Assembly: GCA_024734555.1 (NCBI GenBank)
Contig: JANPWX010000558.1
Location: forward strand, 485,148-549,147
Direction of reading: 5' to 3'
Source: Trochalopteron elliotii
Taxonomy: Eukaryota; Chordata; Aves; Passeriformes; Leiothrichidae
DNA: 64,000 nt
Shown here: piece by piece, positions 50,472-62,234 of the stretch
Numbering within the stretch: position 1 is the first letter of the stretch
Layout of the letters: the number at the start of each line of letters is the position of its first letter
Made by a program: the position numbers and the translations under genes
Notes under the pieces: model-generated
Databases searched by the model: none
What the model was told of the DNA's origin: nothing
Seen by the model: only the letters and a program-made list of their open reading frames with translations

Positions 50472-50871
50472 NNNNNNNNNNNNNNNNNNNNNNNNNNNNN
50501 NNNNNNNNNNNNNNNNNNNNNNNNNNNNNNNNNNNNNNNNNNNNNNNNNNNNNNNNNNNNNNNNNNNNNNNNNNNNNNNNNNNNNNNNNNNNNNNNNNNN
50601 NNNNNNNNNNNNNNNNNNNNNNNNNNNNNNNNNNNNNNNNNNNNNNNNNNNNNNNNNNNNNNNNNNNNNNNNNNNNNNNNNNNNNNNNNNNNNNNNNNNN
50701 NNNNNNNNNNNNNNNNNNNNNNNNNNNNNNNNNNNNNNNNNNNNNNNNNNNNNNNNNNNNNNNNNNNNNNNNNNNNNNNNNNNNNNNNNNNNNNNNNNNN
50801 NNNNNNNNNNNNNNNNNNNNNNNNNNNNNNNNNNNNNNNNNNNNNNNNNNNNNNNNNNNNNNNNNNNNNNN
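50472..50871. other. assembly gap of 400 N
   Basis: Unbroken N run with a round length typical of a placeholder or estimated gap. Both flanks are GC-rich, a common cause of sequencing failure in bird genomes. Any frame that spans it is an artefact. Confidence 0.98.
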
Positions 50872-51000
50872 CGGCTCCCCAGCGCAGGCGCGCCGGGAAT
50901 GGCGGGAGCGCGGGGCGGGGCGGCGGCAGAGCCCGCCCGCTGCCCCCGGACCGCGCCGCTCCAAAGAACGCCGCGCACCGCGAAGGATGGAGACACGCAG
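50872..51000 (-). promoter_or_regulatory. ITFG2: CpG-rich block, probable ITFG2 promoter
   Basis: Very GC-rich with many CpGs (cgcaggcgcgccgggaatgg, gcggggcggggcggcggc, a GGGGCGGGG Sp1-type site). It lies upstream of ITFG2 relative to its direction and just after the inferred end of FKBP4, so it fits an ITFG2 CpG-island promoter; no start site can be fixed. Confidence 0.6.
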
Positions 51001-51040
51001 AGACAGACGGGTGTGGTTTACAAAGTCAGTACTGTAACTG

Positions 51041-51046
51041 TTTATT
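51041..51046 (-). promoter_or_regulatory. FKBP4: candidate distal FKBP4 polyadenylation signal
   Basis: The minus strand reads cttaaaATAAAcagttac; canonical AATAAA. It lies only about 50-150 bases from the CpG-rich block that precedes ITFG2. Confidence 0.5.
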
Positions 51047-53218
51047 TTAAGCACTGTTGTTTGTTTTTTTCCTCTATAAGGACATACATAACGAAGTTTA
51101 TAGTTGAAGTTTACATGCATGACCTCACTTACAAATACCAGTATTGCCACCTTCTGCCGGCAACCAGACCCACTTTTAAAGACAGCACGGAACATCTGTT
51201 CAGCTGCCTGAACAGGGCATGTTTAGTGTCCTTAATAATAGATTTACATTCTCAAACATTTCATAGTTTATGTAGTAACAACAAGGGCACAGTGGTACTT
51301 TCAAGACTCACACTTAACAACAGATGCACCATTGACTAGATTTTTTAATATGTGCCACAGAAATCATCACTTTTTGCTTTCAGAAACATGTACAACTATC
51401 ATGCCTGTGGGAGATTTTCAAAAACTGTTGTTCAACAATTAGAAATTTACCATCAGGACTTGGCCCTGTGCTTTAGCAGCAAAAACAGTTTCAGCCACAG
51501 AGGCTTGTATTTCCAGGAATAATTAGCAACAAATCAAGGTATTTACTTGCTGAAGAATAAGTACTCTGGCTGGGCATTCCTGTCCCCCTTAACTGTTTTT
51601 CTAAGTCTACAAATCCCTTCTCCTAACCCCAACTGACATTCACAGTGTTGTTTCCCACAAGATGGGGCAGCGCTTTGGTACAAGTTTTTCACATACACGG
51701 GGCTGTTACTACAGTCAGAGCTCATGGAAATCACCACCAGTACCTGGCAACCCTAAGGCTTTATTAGGCAAATGACACCAGCATTTCCTTAGTCGAAGTG
51801 ACCTCCCAAGCACCTCTCCTACCTCTGTCCTATCCCACCCACCCCATGAGATTCAGAGCACTGCAGCTCCCAGCTCTCTAACCAAGCTCCAAGCCAGCTG
51901 CAGGTGCCGAATTTGAATTTGACCCTGGGGCCGGGCAGCAATCCAAGCAAGCCTTGCACCACTCTGGTGACAGTTCCAGGGCCCGAGCTGGGCTGGCACT
52001 GCTGCAGGACAGGCATTGGCACTCTCCCAGCCCCCATGACTTAAGTGCTTACACAGTATTTCTGTTTCAGCAAAGGAGACTGGGAATTCACCTTGTATTA
52101 CATGTTAAAACAGGGATACTCTCTGCAATATACACACAAATTCCAGTCCATGCCATGCCATGCCAAGACATCTTTCTCACCATAAAAAAGTCCATTTATT
52201 TTAATCTGAGAGGGACAGATTTTCTACTTTTCCTCTGCAGAGCAGGCAACAGAAATGCCCCTGCTGCCCCTGTCTCATAACAGGATACTGGAGATGCTGA
52301 ATTTAACACAACATGACAGGTTAAACAACAGTTGAGATTGAGTACTATGTTCCATGCCTTCAGATAAACAAAAAAGCCCACCCCAACCAAGAGCCCCCAC
52401 AAAATTCAAAAGCACACCCACCCCCAAACAAGACACACAAACTGCAGAAAGAAGCAGAATACTGAGTAATAGCTTTCCTGTGAGATCTGGGTAAGGAGAC
52501 ATTAGAATCACTCGGGAGTTTGTAGTTCAATAAAGTATTTGCAATATGTAAGCCATTATCACTTACTTTCACTTCAAAGCCAGTCACTTTCAGGTATATT
52601 GCTGTTTTTGTTTTTCCTCTGGTCCAGTTTTACAGTGTGGTGGGTGAAGAGGAAGGTAGCAATATGAACATAGAACAAGCTCTACACATGGGTTACAGAT
52701 TTGCTTTTCGCACAGTTTCCAGCAACGTAATTTTTCCCTTTTGCAAATATATGGGTAAATACTGTATCAAATATTGTGGGAATTCTCTATGGCAATGAAC
52801 AAACAACACAGAAAAATAATCAGGACACTGGCTATGTGGACAAGAAAACACTGAATGACCAAAGGACAGTAAATCCTCTCCATTCTGTGCAAATTCCAAT
52901 AAAAACCCACGAAAAGTTCAGTTTTCTTGAGTTTAATTGGAGCTTTATTACTTAAGCTGTGACTTCACAGTCTTCAGCAATTTGCAAAGAGGAGGCATAC
53001 AAGAAAGGTTACAATACTTAATGGAAGGGACTCCCTACTGAACAGGGGGAAAGAGGGCAATCCCAAGGCAGAAGAACTGGGAAAGCCAATTTGTTCTCAA
53101 GTCTCGCATGAGGATTCCTGAAAAAGCTGATTACTTGAAGCAAATCAAGGAAATAAATTTAGAAAGCAGCATCTGGGAATGAAGTAAGCTGGAACCAGAA
53201 AGAAACAAAGACAAAAGG

Positions 53219-54537
53219 GGGACTACCGACCTGTCAGCCTCAGCTCTGTGCCTGGGAAGATCACGGAACAGATCCCCCTAGATGCTGTGCTAAGGCACAT
53301 GGAGGACAGGGAGGTGACTGGGGACAGCCAGCAAGGCTTCACCAAAGGCAAGTCCTATCTGAGCAGCCTAGTGGCCTTCAAGGATGGAGAGACTCCACCA
53401 GTGGACAAAGGGAAAGGCTACAGGTGTCATTTACCTCCATTTCTGTAATTTTCTGCCTTAGATTCTTCTCTCTAAATTGGAGAGAGATGGATTCAATGGG
53501 TGGACTGTTTGATGGATAAGAAATTGGTTGGATGGTCACATCTACAGGCTAGTGGTCAACGGCTCAGTGTCCCAAAGGACACCAGTGACAAGTGGTGTCC
53601 CTCAGGGGTCCATACTGGGACCAGTGTTACTATCATCTTCATTAATGACATGGATGAAGGGGCAGAGTGCACCCTCAGCAAATCTGCAGGTGACACCAAG
53701 CTGAGCCATCCAGTTGACACAGTTGAAGGACAGGATGCCACCCAGAGCAACCTGGACAAGCCTGAGAGAGTGGGCCCGTGTAAAACTTACAAGGATTTAA
53801 TAAGGTCAAGTGCAAGGTGCTGCACCTGGGCTGGGGTATCAATAAAGGTTGGGGGATGAACAGATCCAGAACAGCCCTGCCAGGAAGGACCTGGGGGGGC
53901 TGTTGGATGAGAAGCTGGAGATGAGCTGGCAATGTGCACTCAGCCCAGAAGGCCAAGTGTAACCTGAGCTGCATCCAAGCAGTGTGGGCAGCAGGGGAGA
54001 GAGGAGATTTTGACCCTTTACTTTGGTGAGACCTCACGTGGAACACTGGGGTCCCAGTACAGGAAGGAAACCAACCTTTTGGAGCAAGTCCAGAGGAGGC
54101 CCACCAAGATGATTAGAGGGATGAAGCACCTCTCCTTACAAGACAAGGCTGAAAGAATGGGGATTGTTCAGCCTGGAAAAAAGAAGGCTTTGGGGTGACC
54201 AAACTGTGGCCTTCCAGTACCGTAAAGGGAGCCTACAAGACACATGGAGACTATTTACAAGGGCAGGCAGTGACAGCACAAAGGGGGATGGCTTCAAACT
54301 GAAAGAGGGCAGGTTAAGATTAGGTATTAGGATGAAATTCTTTACTCAGAGGGTGGTGAGGCATGGAACAGGATGCCCAGAGAAGCTGTAGATGCTCCTT
54401 CCCTGGAAGTGTCCAAGACCAGGCTGGATGGAGCTCTGAACAACCTGGTCTAGTAAAGGGTGTCTCCGTCCATGGCAGAGGGTTTGGAACTAGATCTCTG
54501 AGGTCCCTTCCAACTCAAGCCATTCTATGATTCTATG
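53219..54537 (+). mobile_element. CR1-type LINE, 5'-truncated with intact 3' tail
   Basis: About 1.3 kb. Starts near gactaccgacctgtcagcct, runs through worn reverse-transcriptase parts ([37 protein letters not shown]) and ends with two perfect ATTCTATG 8-mers at 54522-54537, the CR1 terminus. Frames are broken and a non-CR1-like stretch near 53430-53510 suggests an internal insertion or decay. It lies antisense to FKBP4, 263 bases past its stop codon. Confidence 0.93.
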
Positions 54538-54800
54538 AAAATGCAAATAAACCAAGCAGAGTAAATCCAGACAGAACCCAAACAGGAACAGAGGCTGAAT
54601 GAATAAATAAAGTCACTAGGATTAAATCAGATTTATGCTGCCACTCAGCTTCTTGAACAGCCACATAAAGCTGTAACTGACTGTGGCATGGTGGCTTCAG
54701 CCTCTGCTCCCTTGAAGCCACTATCCAACCAGGTAGAAAAATAAAGGTCTAATTCACTGGAAATTCTTTCATTTACAAAACTAATGGAATAGGGGGGGGT

Positions 54801-57800
54801 TTATGCTTCTGCTTCAACTTCTGATTTATCTTCAACTCCATTCTGCGCATCTTTCATTTCTGCATCTCCAGTGTGGCTTGTCTGAAGAGTAGCGGATGAC
54901 TAAATGGAGAGACAAGAAAATATGTTACAATAATGTAATAATATGTTATATAGCATAACATAGTTATAATAGTATATTAATATATATATATAAAGTATAA
55001 CATAAGTATAATATAATACTATGCTATACAAAATTGCTAGCACAAACATTGTTTGATTCTTATTACTTAGAAAGTTTGTCTACCCTGCCAGACTGAATGA
55101 AGATATGAGGATCTTCAGCAAGAGAAACTGAAAATTTTCATGCATCTAAGAAATCAGAAGCACTGTAGAGGAGACCAAAAAATAATACTGATATTAGGTG
55201 GTTATGATTCTTAATGTGGCCTGCACCCACTTGCTACACAACAATTTCTTAGAAGTCTTTTAACTGAAATTCATTTACAAAGCTTCTGCAGGAGCTGCTT
55301 TTGCCCTGCTTCAATATTAATGTATTCATTTTCAGCCATTCCCATGGCCCACCCCGACCCAACTTGAGTGAAGCACACTTGCACTCAGCGTAAGAAGTAT
55401 CTTCATTGGACAACTAGTTTTGTGAAGAGACACTTCAAACTCAACAACAGTGATTTGGATGTCCTGTGCAAGAGCTTAACTTGGAAGGAAGTATGATCTG
55501 ACAATGTGGCTGCTCTAAAGCCCTCTCCTTGTGCACCTTCCTCATAAAAGAGGAAGAGAGCCATGAGGTAGGGCTCCAAGGTCAGCTCTTACAATAGGAC
55601 ATAACCAGCACATCCTGACCTTGCAGTATTTTTCAAGCACAGTAAGGGGGAGGTAAAAATGTCTTGGCTTGCTCATCTCAAAGCCTACTGCAATGAATTT
55701 GCTATTCCACCTGTCAGCCCAGTATCTTGAGCCATCTGTTTTATGATGATCGTAGATGAGAACCAGACAAAACCAAGCAAAGTCTTAAGTATGCAATGCT
55801 GGGAGAGGGGACTAGGAGGAAAAAGGGGCAGCAGAATCCTTAAAATCTTACACCAACTTGGCTGCAACACAAAACCACATTTAAAAGAACATTCATGCAT
55901 CAAAGGTCAATTTTTCATCCTTAGAAGCATTCCATAAAGCACATAAGAGCTAAGTCTTCTCCTCAGAGAAAATCTGACAGCTAGCAATCCTGGACTTAAG
56001 ATAAGGTGATAAACATCCTGACCTCCAAAAATTCACACTTCACATACGTGAATTTTTCAGATTAATGAAATTAACTACTGATGCAAGAGTGGCTGTTGAA
56101 TTTAACAGAACTGCAGTCCAAGCTACCTTCTTAGCAATCAGACCTTTAGTAAACAAACTCTCTTCTCCACAACTTTGAACTTCTGCTATGTCACCATTAA
56201 TAGACACTGCTGGAGCTAGAGTAAAGCAGCACTATAAATGCAGTAACAGGAAAACATGCTTTTTTTTTTTGCAAGAAAACAACCTCAATACTGGCCCAGG
56301 GAGTAAGCATCCTTTACAGTTTATAGTTCCATCAATCCCATTTCATATAAAACCATATCTGTTTAAGGCAGGCCAGATGGCTCAGAGAAAAAAAAAAACC
56401 CAGCACACTGCACATTCCCAAGATCATCTAACTTGTTGGGAAGAGTTCACCAGGCCAGTAGCATCCAGACCTGTATCAGCAGTAGTGTGACCAGCAGGAC
56501 CAGGGCAGGGATTGTCCTCCTGTACTTGGCAATGGTGAGCCTACACCTCAAATCCTGTGTCCAGTGTTAGATGCCAAACAACAACCTTTCATTTACATTT
56601 GGCTGGAGTCCAACCTAAACGATTCTACAACTTTAAACTGATTCTATCCCAAGCAGATAGGGAAACTGGGACAAAGTGCCATGTTTTTCCAATATCCCAA
56701 ACAGTCTGCAGTGCAAAGACTATGAGTCTGCCTTTTGCCAAGAATTTTACTCTACCACTTATCTGCCTTAGGAGCTGAAGGAAGCACAAAGGCTTTTGTA
56801 CTTTTAATGGGTATAGCTTGTTTCAGCAATCCACTCTTCCTATCTCAACAGATCTTGCTGATCCCACACCCAGTGGAGGAAGCCACATTCCCAGCAGCTG
56901 TGCTAGCTGAAAGGAACCTTCATGACAGAACCTGACAGCTGGCAATTAAATCCTGCCATTTCAACAGTGAAGATGCCTAACAGTGAAATAATTCTAGTTT
57001 AGTTGCTGTATCTTTATCTTTCCGAGAATTTTTATTAAAGCCTACCAAAATTAAGATACTGAGTGGCTTTACATCACTATGTCTAGAGGAACAGAATACT
57101 TTCTTTTAAGCTCCAATAAGCAAAGACTGTGGACATCAGGCTGCTTTAGCCAAAAAAATAGAAGAGACAAAGTGAAGCATTTCATGTAGGAAACTGTCAG
57201 CTGACAGTCTGAAACAGCTGAACTGTTAGGAGACACTCATCTGAGGACACCATGCCCCTGGAAAGACTCAGCGACACCGTTAACCAAAGGAAATTACTGT
57301 ACCAATATCCAACAATTTTTTATGTTCTCCGTGCATATTCTGAAAAGGTGAAAATAACCTCCCAAGATACAAGATTCTGTACTCCCTGGTGTTACTGAGG
57401 AAATTTGAGTCTGATATAAATCCCAGATTTATCTGAGAAGTTACAGGTCCATCTTGTCCCTCTCAACCATCAGATTTAAGGAAAAGAACCAGAATGTTTT
57501 CTTACTGTATGTGATTCTTACCAGTAATCTGAAATGTTTCTTGCTAGCTGATACAATCTTGTTACAACCTGTGTTCACATACCACCACTACTAACTGAAC
57601 TAGTATTCACTAAAATTCTAGTGAAAGCTTATTAGGAAAACCATCCATATAGCAGAATAATGAATCTACTAACACTTCACAATCTATCTGTGACATTTGT
57701 AATGGAGACCATCAACCACATCCTAATGTCTCCATGACAAGCAAGACAGTGCTCAGCACCCTCTGTATGACAGACAAGTTCTCACTAGATGGGTTCCCCG

Positions 57801-60800
57801 GGCACCAGAACAGCCTGTTCTTTGCAACAGGTTCTAGAGGAACAGGTGGTTTTTTTAGTTCTAGAACACTGTCATGTTCACATCTCATCACTTCAACTGC
57901 TTTCTGATTAACACTGGTCTGTTGCAAATTCAGTCAAAACACGTAAAAGCTTTCTGTGCAATGGTTGGTACTGCTGGCTTTCCTGTTCAAACAGGATGGC
58001 CCAATCATTTTGACTGTTGGCATTTTGAGTTCCATCCCTGCTCCCTAAAGGAGACTATTTGAGTGTTCTCCTGCTGTAATTATCTGTAATAAGAAGCAAG
58101 CTGAGTACTTAAACCACTGTTCCTTGTCTAACACATGACACCACCTTCTGTAATCTTTGGAGTAGTGTTACTTACCTTTAAGTCTTTGTCTGCGAGCCTT
58201 TGGAACATGTTGGCGTACATCTTTTTCTCCTTCTCATGCTGCTCCCGTATCTTTTGCTGACAAGTCACCAGTTGCACTTTGGCAGCTTTGTTACTTGGAT
58301 AAAGTTGTATCACTTTCTGGAAATCTGCTCGGGCCAGCTCAAAGTCATTGACAGCCAAGTGAGCTTCTCCACGCCGGAAGAGGCCTTTCTCATTGTTGCT
58401 ATCCAGTTCCAGTGCCTGCATTCAAAAAAACCAAAACCAAACCACATATACTCATTATTTTCCTTTTATAAAAATTACATGCAGTTAGAACATCTAAGAC
58501 TGCTAGGAACTGTACCTTCTGATGTAGACTTAAGAGTCTTGTCAGGGTTTACTAATAAAGTGAGTGGAACACAGTAGAAGTAAGTACAAAGAGGAATGAA
58601 TATAGTAGGCTATTTGACAAGAGAACCAGCTAGTCCAAGATTTAGTCAGGGACTAATCCTGCTCCTTGAAAGATCTTTGTCAACATGACTACCTTCACCA
58701 CATCTCAAGTGTTTCTTATTTCTAAATACTTGAGTATTCTCAATGTAGCAGAAGTTAGTAGAAGAAGTTCAAAGGGCACTAATTATGAAAATAATCTGTT
58801 GGATATTTTGAGTGCACTAAATATTCTGCACTACCCAAATGACAGCTAGTACGAAAGCCCTAACACCACACGGCCTGTTATCCCTAAAATTTTTAAAGCA
58901 AGAGATAAACTTGTCAGACTGCTTGTGCAGTTGAAGAATAAACAAATAAACTCCTACTACCTTGTTGCAGTTCTCCAAAGCCTGGGAGTATTCCTTTAGC
59001 TTGAGATGGCACATAGCTAAGTTAAGGTGGGCAGCAAGCCTCAGGCTCTTGGCTTTTGATTCCTCCTCCTCAGAGAGTCCCGACTCGTGCTCCAGCCACG
59101 ACACAATCTTCTTATACTGCAATGCTGCCCGCTTGTATTTCCCCTCCTGCAAACAAGGCAGTTCAATTATCACACAAATCATCACAGTAACTTTATCTCC
59201 CTCAAGTCCCTTTTGCCTGCCTTGAGCAAGAGATCTAAAAAACCCATTTGACCAAAAAGTAACTTCTATCATCAAAAATTTACTACTTCTGAGAACCATT
59301 CCTGCACAGGATCAGAAAATCTTTAGGAATACTTAACTGGATGCCCACTAGAGCTGGGGGCATATGCCAGCATTGATACTTCACTGAAATCCTTCCCTTA
59401 CATTCAACTTTTGGTACAAAAATAAGGGAAGATGGGGCATTCTCAAAATGCAATACAAAGATAATAGGAAACTCTTCCTTCAGCTGGTCAAACTGCTTTA
59501 AATAGCTTCTCCACACATCTCTACCCAAATTCATGTTGTTCATTCATAGTATTGTCTCACAGCAGGAACTGAAATACTGTACACCCCACAGTGTTACCTG
59601 TAGATACAGCAAACAGCTCTAACAGAAAGCTCCCTGCAGAGTTAGTTCTTTGAATAATCCAAAATGTTTCTTTTTTTTTAAGACACATTTTCCCCCAGTT
59701 CTCCCTGTAAAGTCGCACAGAATACCACGAACACCACTCAGAAATGACAAAAGCTGTAAACATCGTTATCAACTCAAGACATGGACTAAGAAATGCTATT
59801 ATTACTTGGGGACTGTAACTTACCTTGAAGTACTGAGTGCCTCTCTCCTTCACAATGCTGCTCTGTTCCAACTTCTCATCCGTGTTCATTTCCCAGGACT
59901 CCTTAGCCTACCCAAACAGGAACAATTCCAGTCAACTTCAATACAACTTCTAGGGAAATCAAGTATCTAAGTTGTTTCCCACTAACAGAATGGTTGAGGT
60001 AAGTCTGGCAAAGCAGAGCTTTGCACTGCTAATGGCCTAGAGCACGAGAGATGGCAACAGACAAGGATAGAGGAAGAATAAGGATCATTTCAGCCAAGAG
60101 CTCCCAGCATGTCACCATCATCTCTGGCAACACTGGCCTCCCTGTTTCACATCACCATTCAAGGATTTCATTGTCATCGTTTAAGCTGCACTCCCACTTT
60201 TCCCCCACCCCCGGATCTCTTTGGGACTTCATCTCTTGTTCCCACCTTTTCAAAGCTTTTGAGTTTCACTTCATATTGCAGCTCTGCATCTGGAGGGATC
60301 TTGAATTTCTCATTCCCAGCACTTCCAAAACCATAGCTGTAAAATGGGGGTGGGGAGGGAGAAAATTATATAGAATAGAGTTCAAAACTATCCATCCAGC
60401 TGTATTTGCTACAAAGGAAGATGGAGACAAAAACTCTATGCAAATTTGGGATGCACATAAATTATTATTACAAGACAAAGGCTTGAAGAATTCTAGGTAC
60501 AATTCTAAAATTAGCAAGTACAAGGCAGAAGAAAGTAAGAGAAACATAGTGTTGACTTCACTAATCTTTGAACAGTTCCTATTATTTTATTAGTTTAGTT
60601 TACTTTAAGGAAAAGCAAGTAATCCCTTCATCCAAAAACAAAAAAAGAAAAGCCAAACTGAAACAACCAACTTACAGATCACACCTATCATATTTAATAT
60701 TCATGGTCTGAAACTGAGCATTGCCTTCAGAGCACCTGTATTTTAGTTCTATTCTTAGAAAAGCAAAGACAATAAATACCAAGATTAAGTGAGCAGCTGT

Positions 60801-62234
60801 ACACTTAACACACTGCTAACCAGCTGATAAACAGGAAATGCCTACAGAAAGGTACTGCAGTGCAACTCCAGTAAGAAGCTGCATATTAGGAGGAAAATCC
60901 TCTAGATCAGATTGCCTTCCTCTTCTGCTCCCATCAGGCTCAGCTACAGTTTAAAAAAAAACTCATTGAAAACTGAAAAAAATTAAAGTTTGATGCAAAT
61001 AACCTGTGCAACTCCACTCGTTTCAGATTTGTTCTCACTGTAAAGAGAAAATTCTGCCTATATCCAAGTCTACACTGTTTTACAGTAAGAAGTCATGAAG
61101 AGGGATCACAAAAATCCAAGTAAGAGAACAATAACATTTTTAAAAAATATTCAGCGGTCAACATTACAGAAACTTAAGTTGTTTTTTTTTCTGGACTGCT
61201 ACTGCTTCATTATGAAGTGGCCAAGCAATCTTAGCTCAATACTTCCCATACATCAATTTTTTGGGGCCGATCGAAGTTTTCACCACAGCACTGGAAAAAA
61301 CTGAAAGGCATTGTAACAAAACATTTCTTTCTAGCTAGACCATTAGTATAAGCCCTTCCTGTATCAAACACCTGAAACAGCATACCTGGGTTTGAGATAG
61401 AACACAGACTCCTCTGATTTCTCCATTTTTTGAATTGCCTTCTCCAGACCATGTGGGATATCGAAGTTTTCACCTTCTCCAATCTCAAACCGCAATTCCC
61501 GCTTGTCAAAAACACGATCTCCGTGTCGGCCTTCAAACTGGACTGGTAACAAGAACCACAACAACAGAGAGAAAATCAGAAGGTATCACTGTATGGCAGT
61601 GGGCAGGTACCAAGGAGTGCACAAGGAGCTCTACACAGGCAGACAGCATACATGAAGTGCCAAAGCCTCCTTCTAAACAGTCTTTTCCCTTCGAGTAGCC
61701 ACCCATGGCATGGCAGCTACTGGCAGCAAACAGAATTTCTGCTGTTAAATTTAACAACCCCCTTTTTGTTGCTGTTCATTTAAGTGTTTGTTTTTTCCAC
61801 TCTGACGACAAGTGCCAGAATTACTTCCCCTCTTGTTCCTCAGCACATGGAAATACTTTATGAGACTCAAATCACCTTTTGTGATCAGATAAGCACTTCA
61901 ACAGATTCAGTATCACCAGAAAACACAGTTGCTGCTGGAAAATGTAACCCTTGCTAGAAACAGGAGAAGGAAAGCTTACTCTAGGTTAAGTTACTTGGTG
62001 CAGAAAAGAGAAGCCACATATTCCTCTCCCTCAGGACGTGCAGTTGTAGAATGTGAAAAGGTTCTGCCATCCCACACAGCAAATCCACTCACTATTGGTG
62101 AAATAACACTTACTCTCTACAAGTGCATCTTCATTGGGCCTGGAGTAGCCCTCCCCTTTTTTGCGGATTCTTCGGATGATGCCACCATCTTCTTCATCAG
62201 TGAGGTCCTCCCCCTTGAACTCAAAAAGTTCAAT
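54801..62234 (-). CDS. FKBP4: FKBP4 (FKBP52), Hsp90 co-chaperone peptidyl-prolyl isomerase (last 7 coding exons; 5' end outside window)
   Basis: Exons in transcript order: 62234-62114, 61542-61386, 60336-60246, 59907-59824, 59146-58961, 58415-58176, 54899-54801; phases agree and give 325 of about 459 residues. The first exon seen begins in the end of the first FKBP domain ([11 protein letters not shown]) and has the hinge DLTDEEDGG, which holds the CK2-type Thr site. Next come the second FKBP-like domain ([39 protein letters not shown]) and three TPR motifs. Lys, Asn, Lys and Arg of the Hsp90 carboxylate clamp are visible in [24 protein letters not shown] and [13 protein letters not shown]. 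The C terminus [12 protein letters not shown] is the calmodulin-binding-type segment, followed by an acidic tail ending EVEAEA. No upstream exon was found between 62235 and 64000. FKBP5 is less likely because of the hinge and tail. Confidence 0.97.
54925..55025. repeat. AT-rich low-complexity sequence
   Basis: Repeats of taatatgtta, tataataga and (TA)n in the FKBP4 last intron; no unit is strictly periodic. Confidence 0.75.
56466..56640 (+). mobile_element. CR1-type LINE fragment with an internal deletion
   Basis: tatcagcagtagtgtgacca then gcaggaccagggcagg through ctgtgtccagtg (56470-56570) matches the CR1 region that codes …[14 protein letters not shown]…. About 30 bases later ggagtccaacctaaacgatt resembles the CR1 3' end, so roughly 500 bases of the element between the two appear deleted. 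No coding potential. Confidence 0.7.

Larger units (their letters stand above)
51015..54800 (-). other. FKBP4: FKBP4 3' untranslated region (inferred)
   Basis: Runs from the FKBP4 stop to an AATAAA at 51046-51041 (minus strand), with cleavage expected near 51015-51030. The block 51030-53200 is AT-rich, free of coding frames and looks like 3' UTR read on the minus strand. Without the 1.3 kb CR1 insert the length would be about 2.4 kb, near the roughly 2 kb I recall for the human 3' UTR. An internal AATAAA at 52949-52944 could give a shorter form. The extent is an inference. Confidence 0.5.
54900..58175 (-). other. FKBP4: FKBP4 last intron
   Basis: 3.3 kb, donor GTAAGT and acceptor catttag. 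Holds an AT microsatellite-like stretch (54925-55025, with atatatatat) and a rearranged CR1 piece (56466-56640). Nothing else recognised. Confidence 0.85.

Noticed and set aside
50253..51339. Long frames on both strands across the gap
   Set aside because: Their middle is the 400-N run translated as X; the real flanking parts are short and unrecognised.
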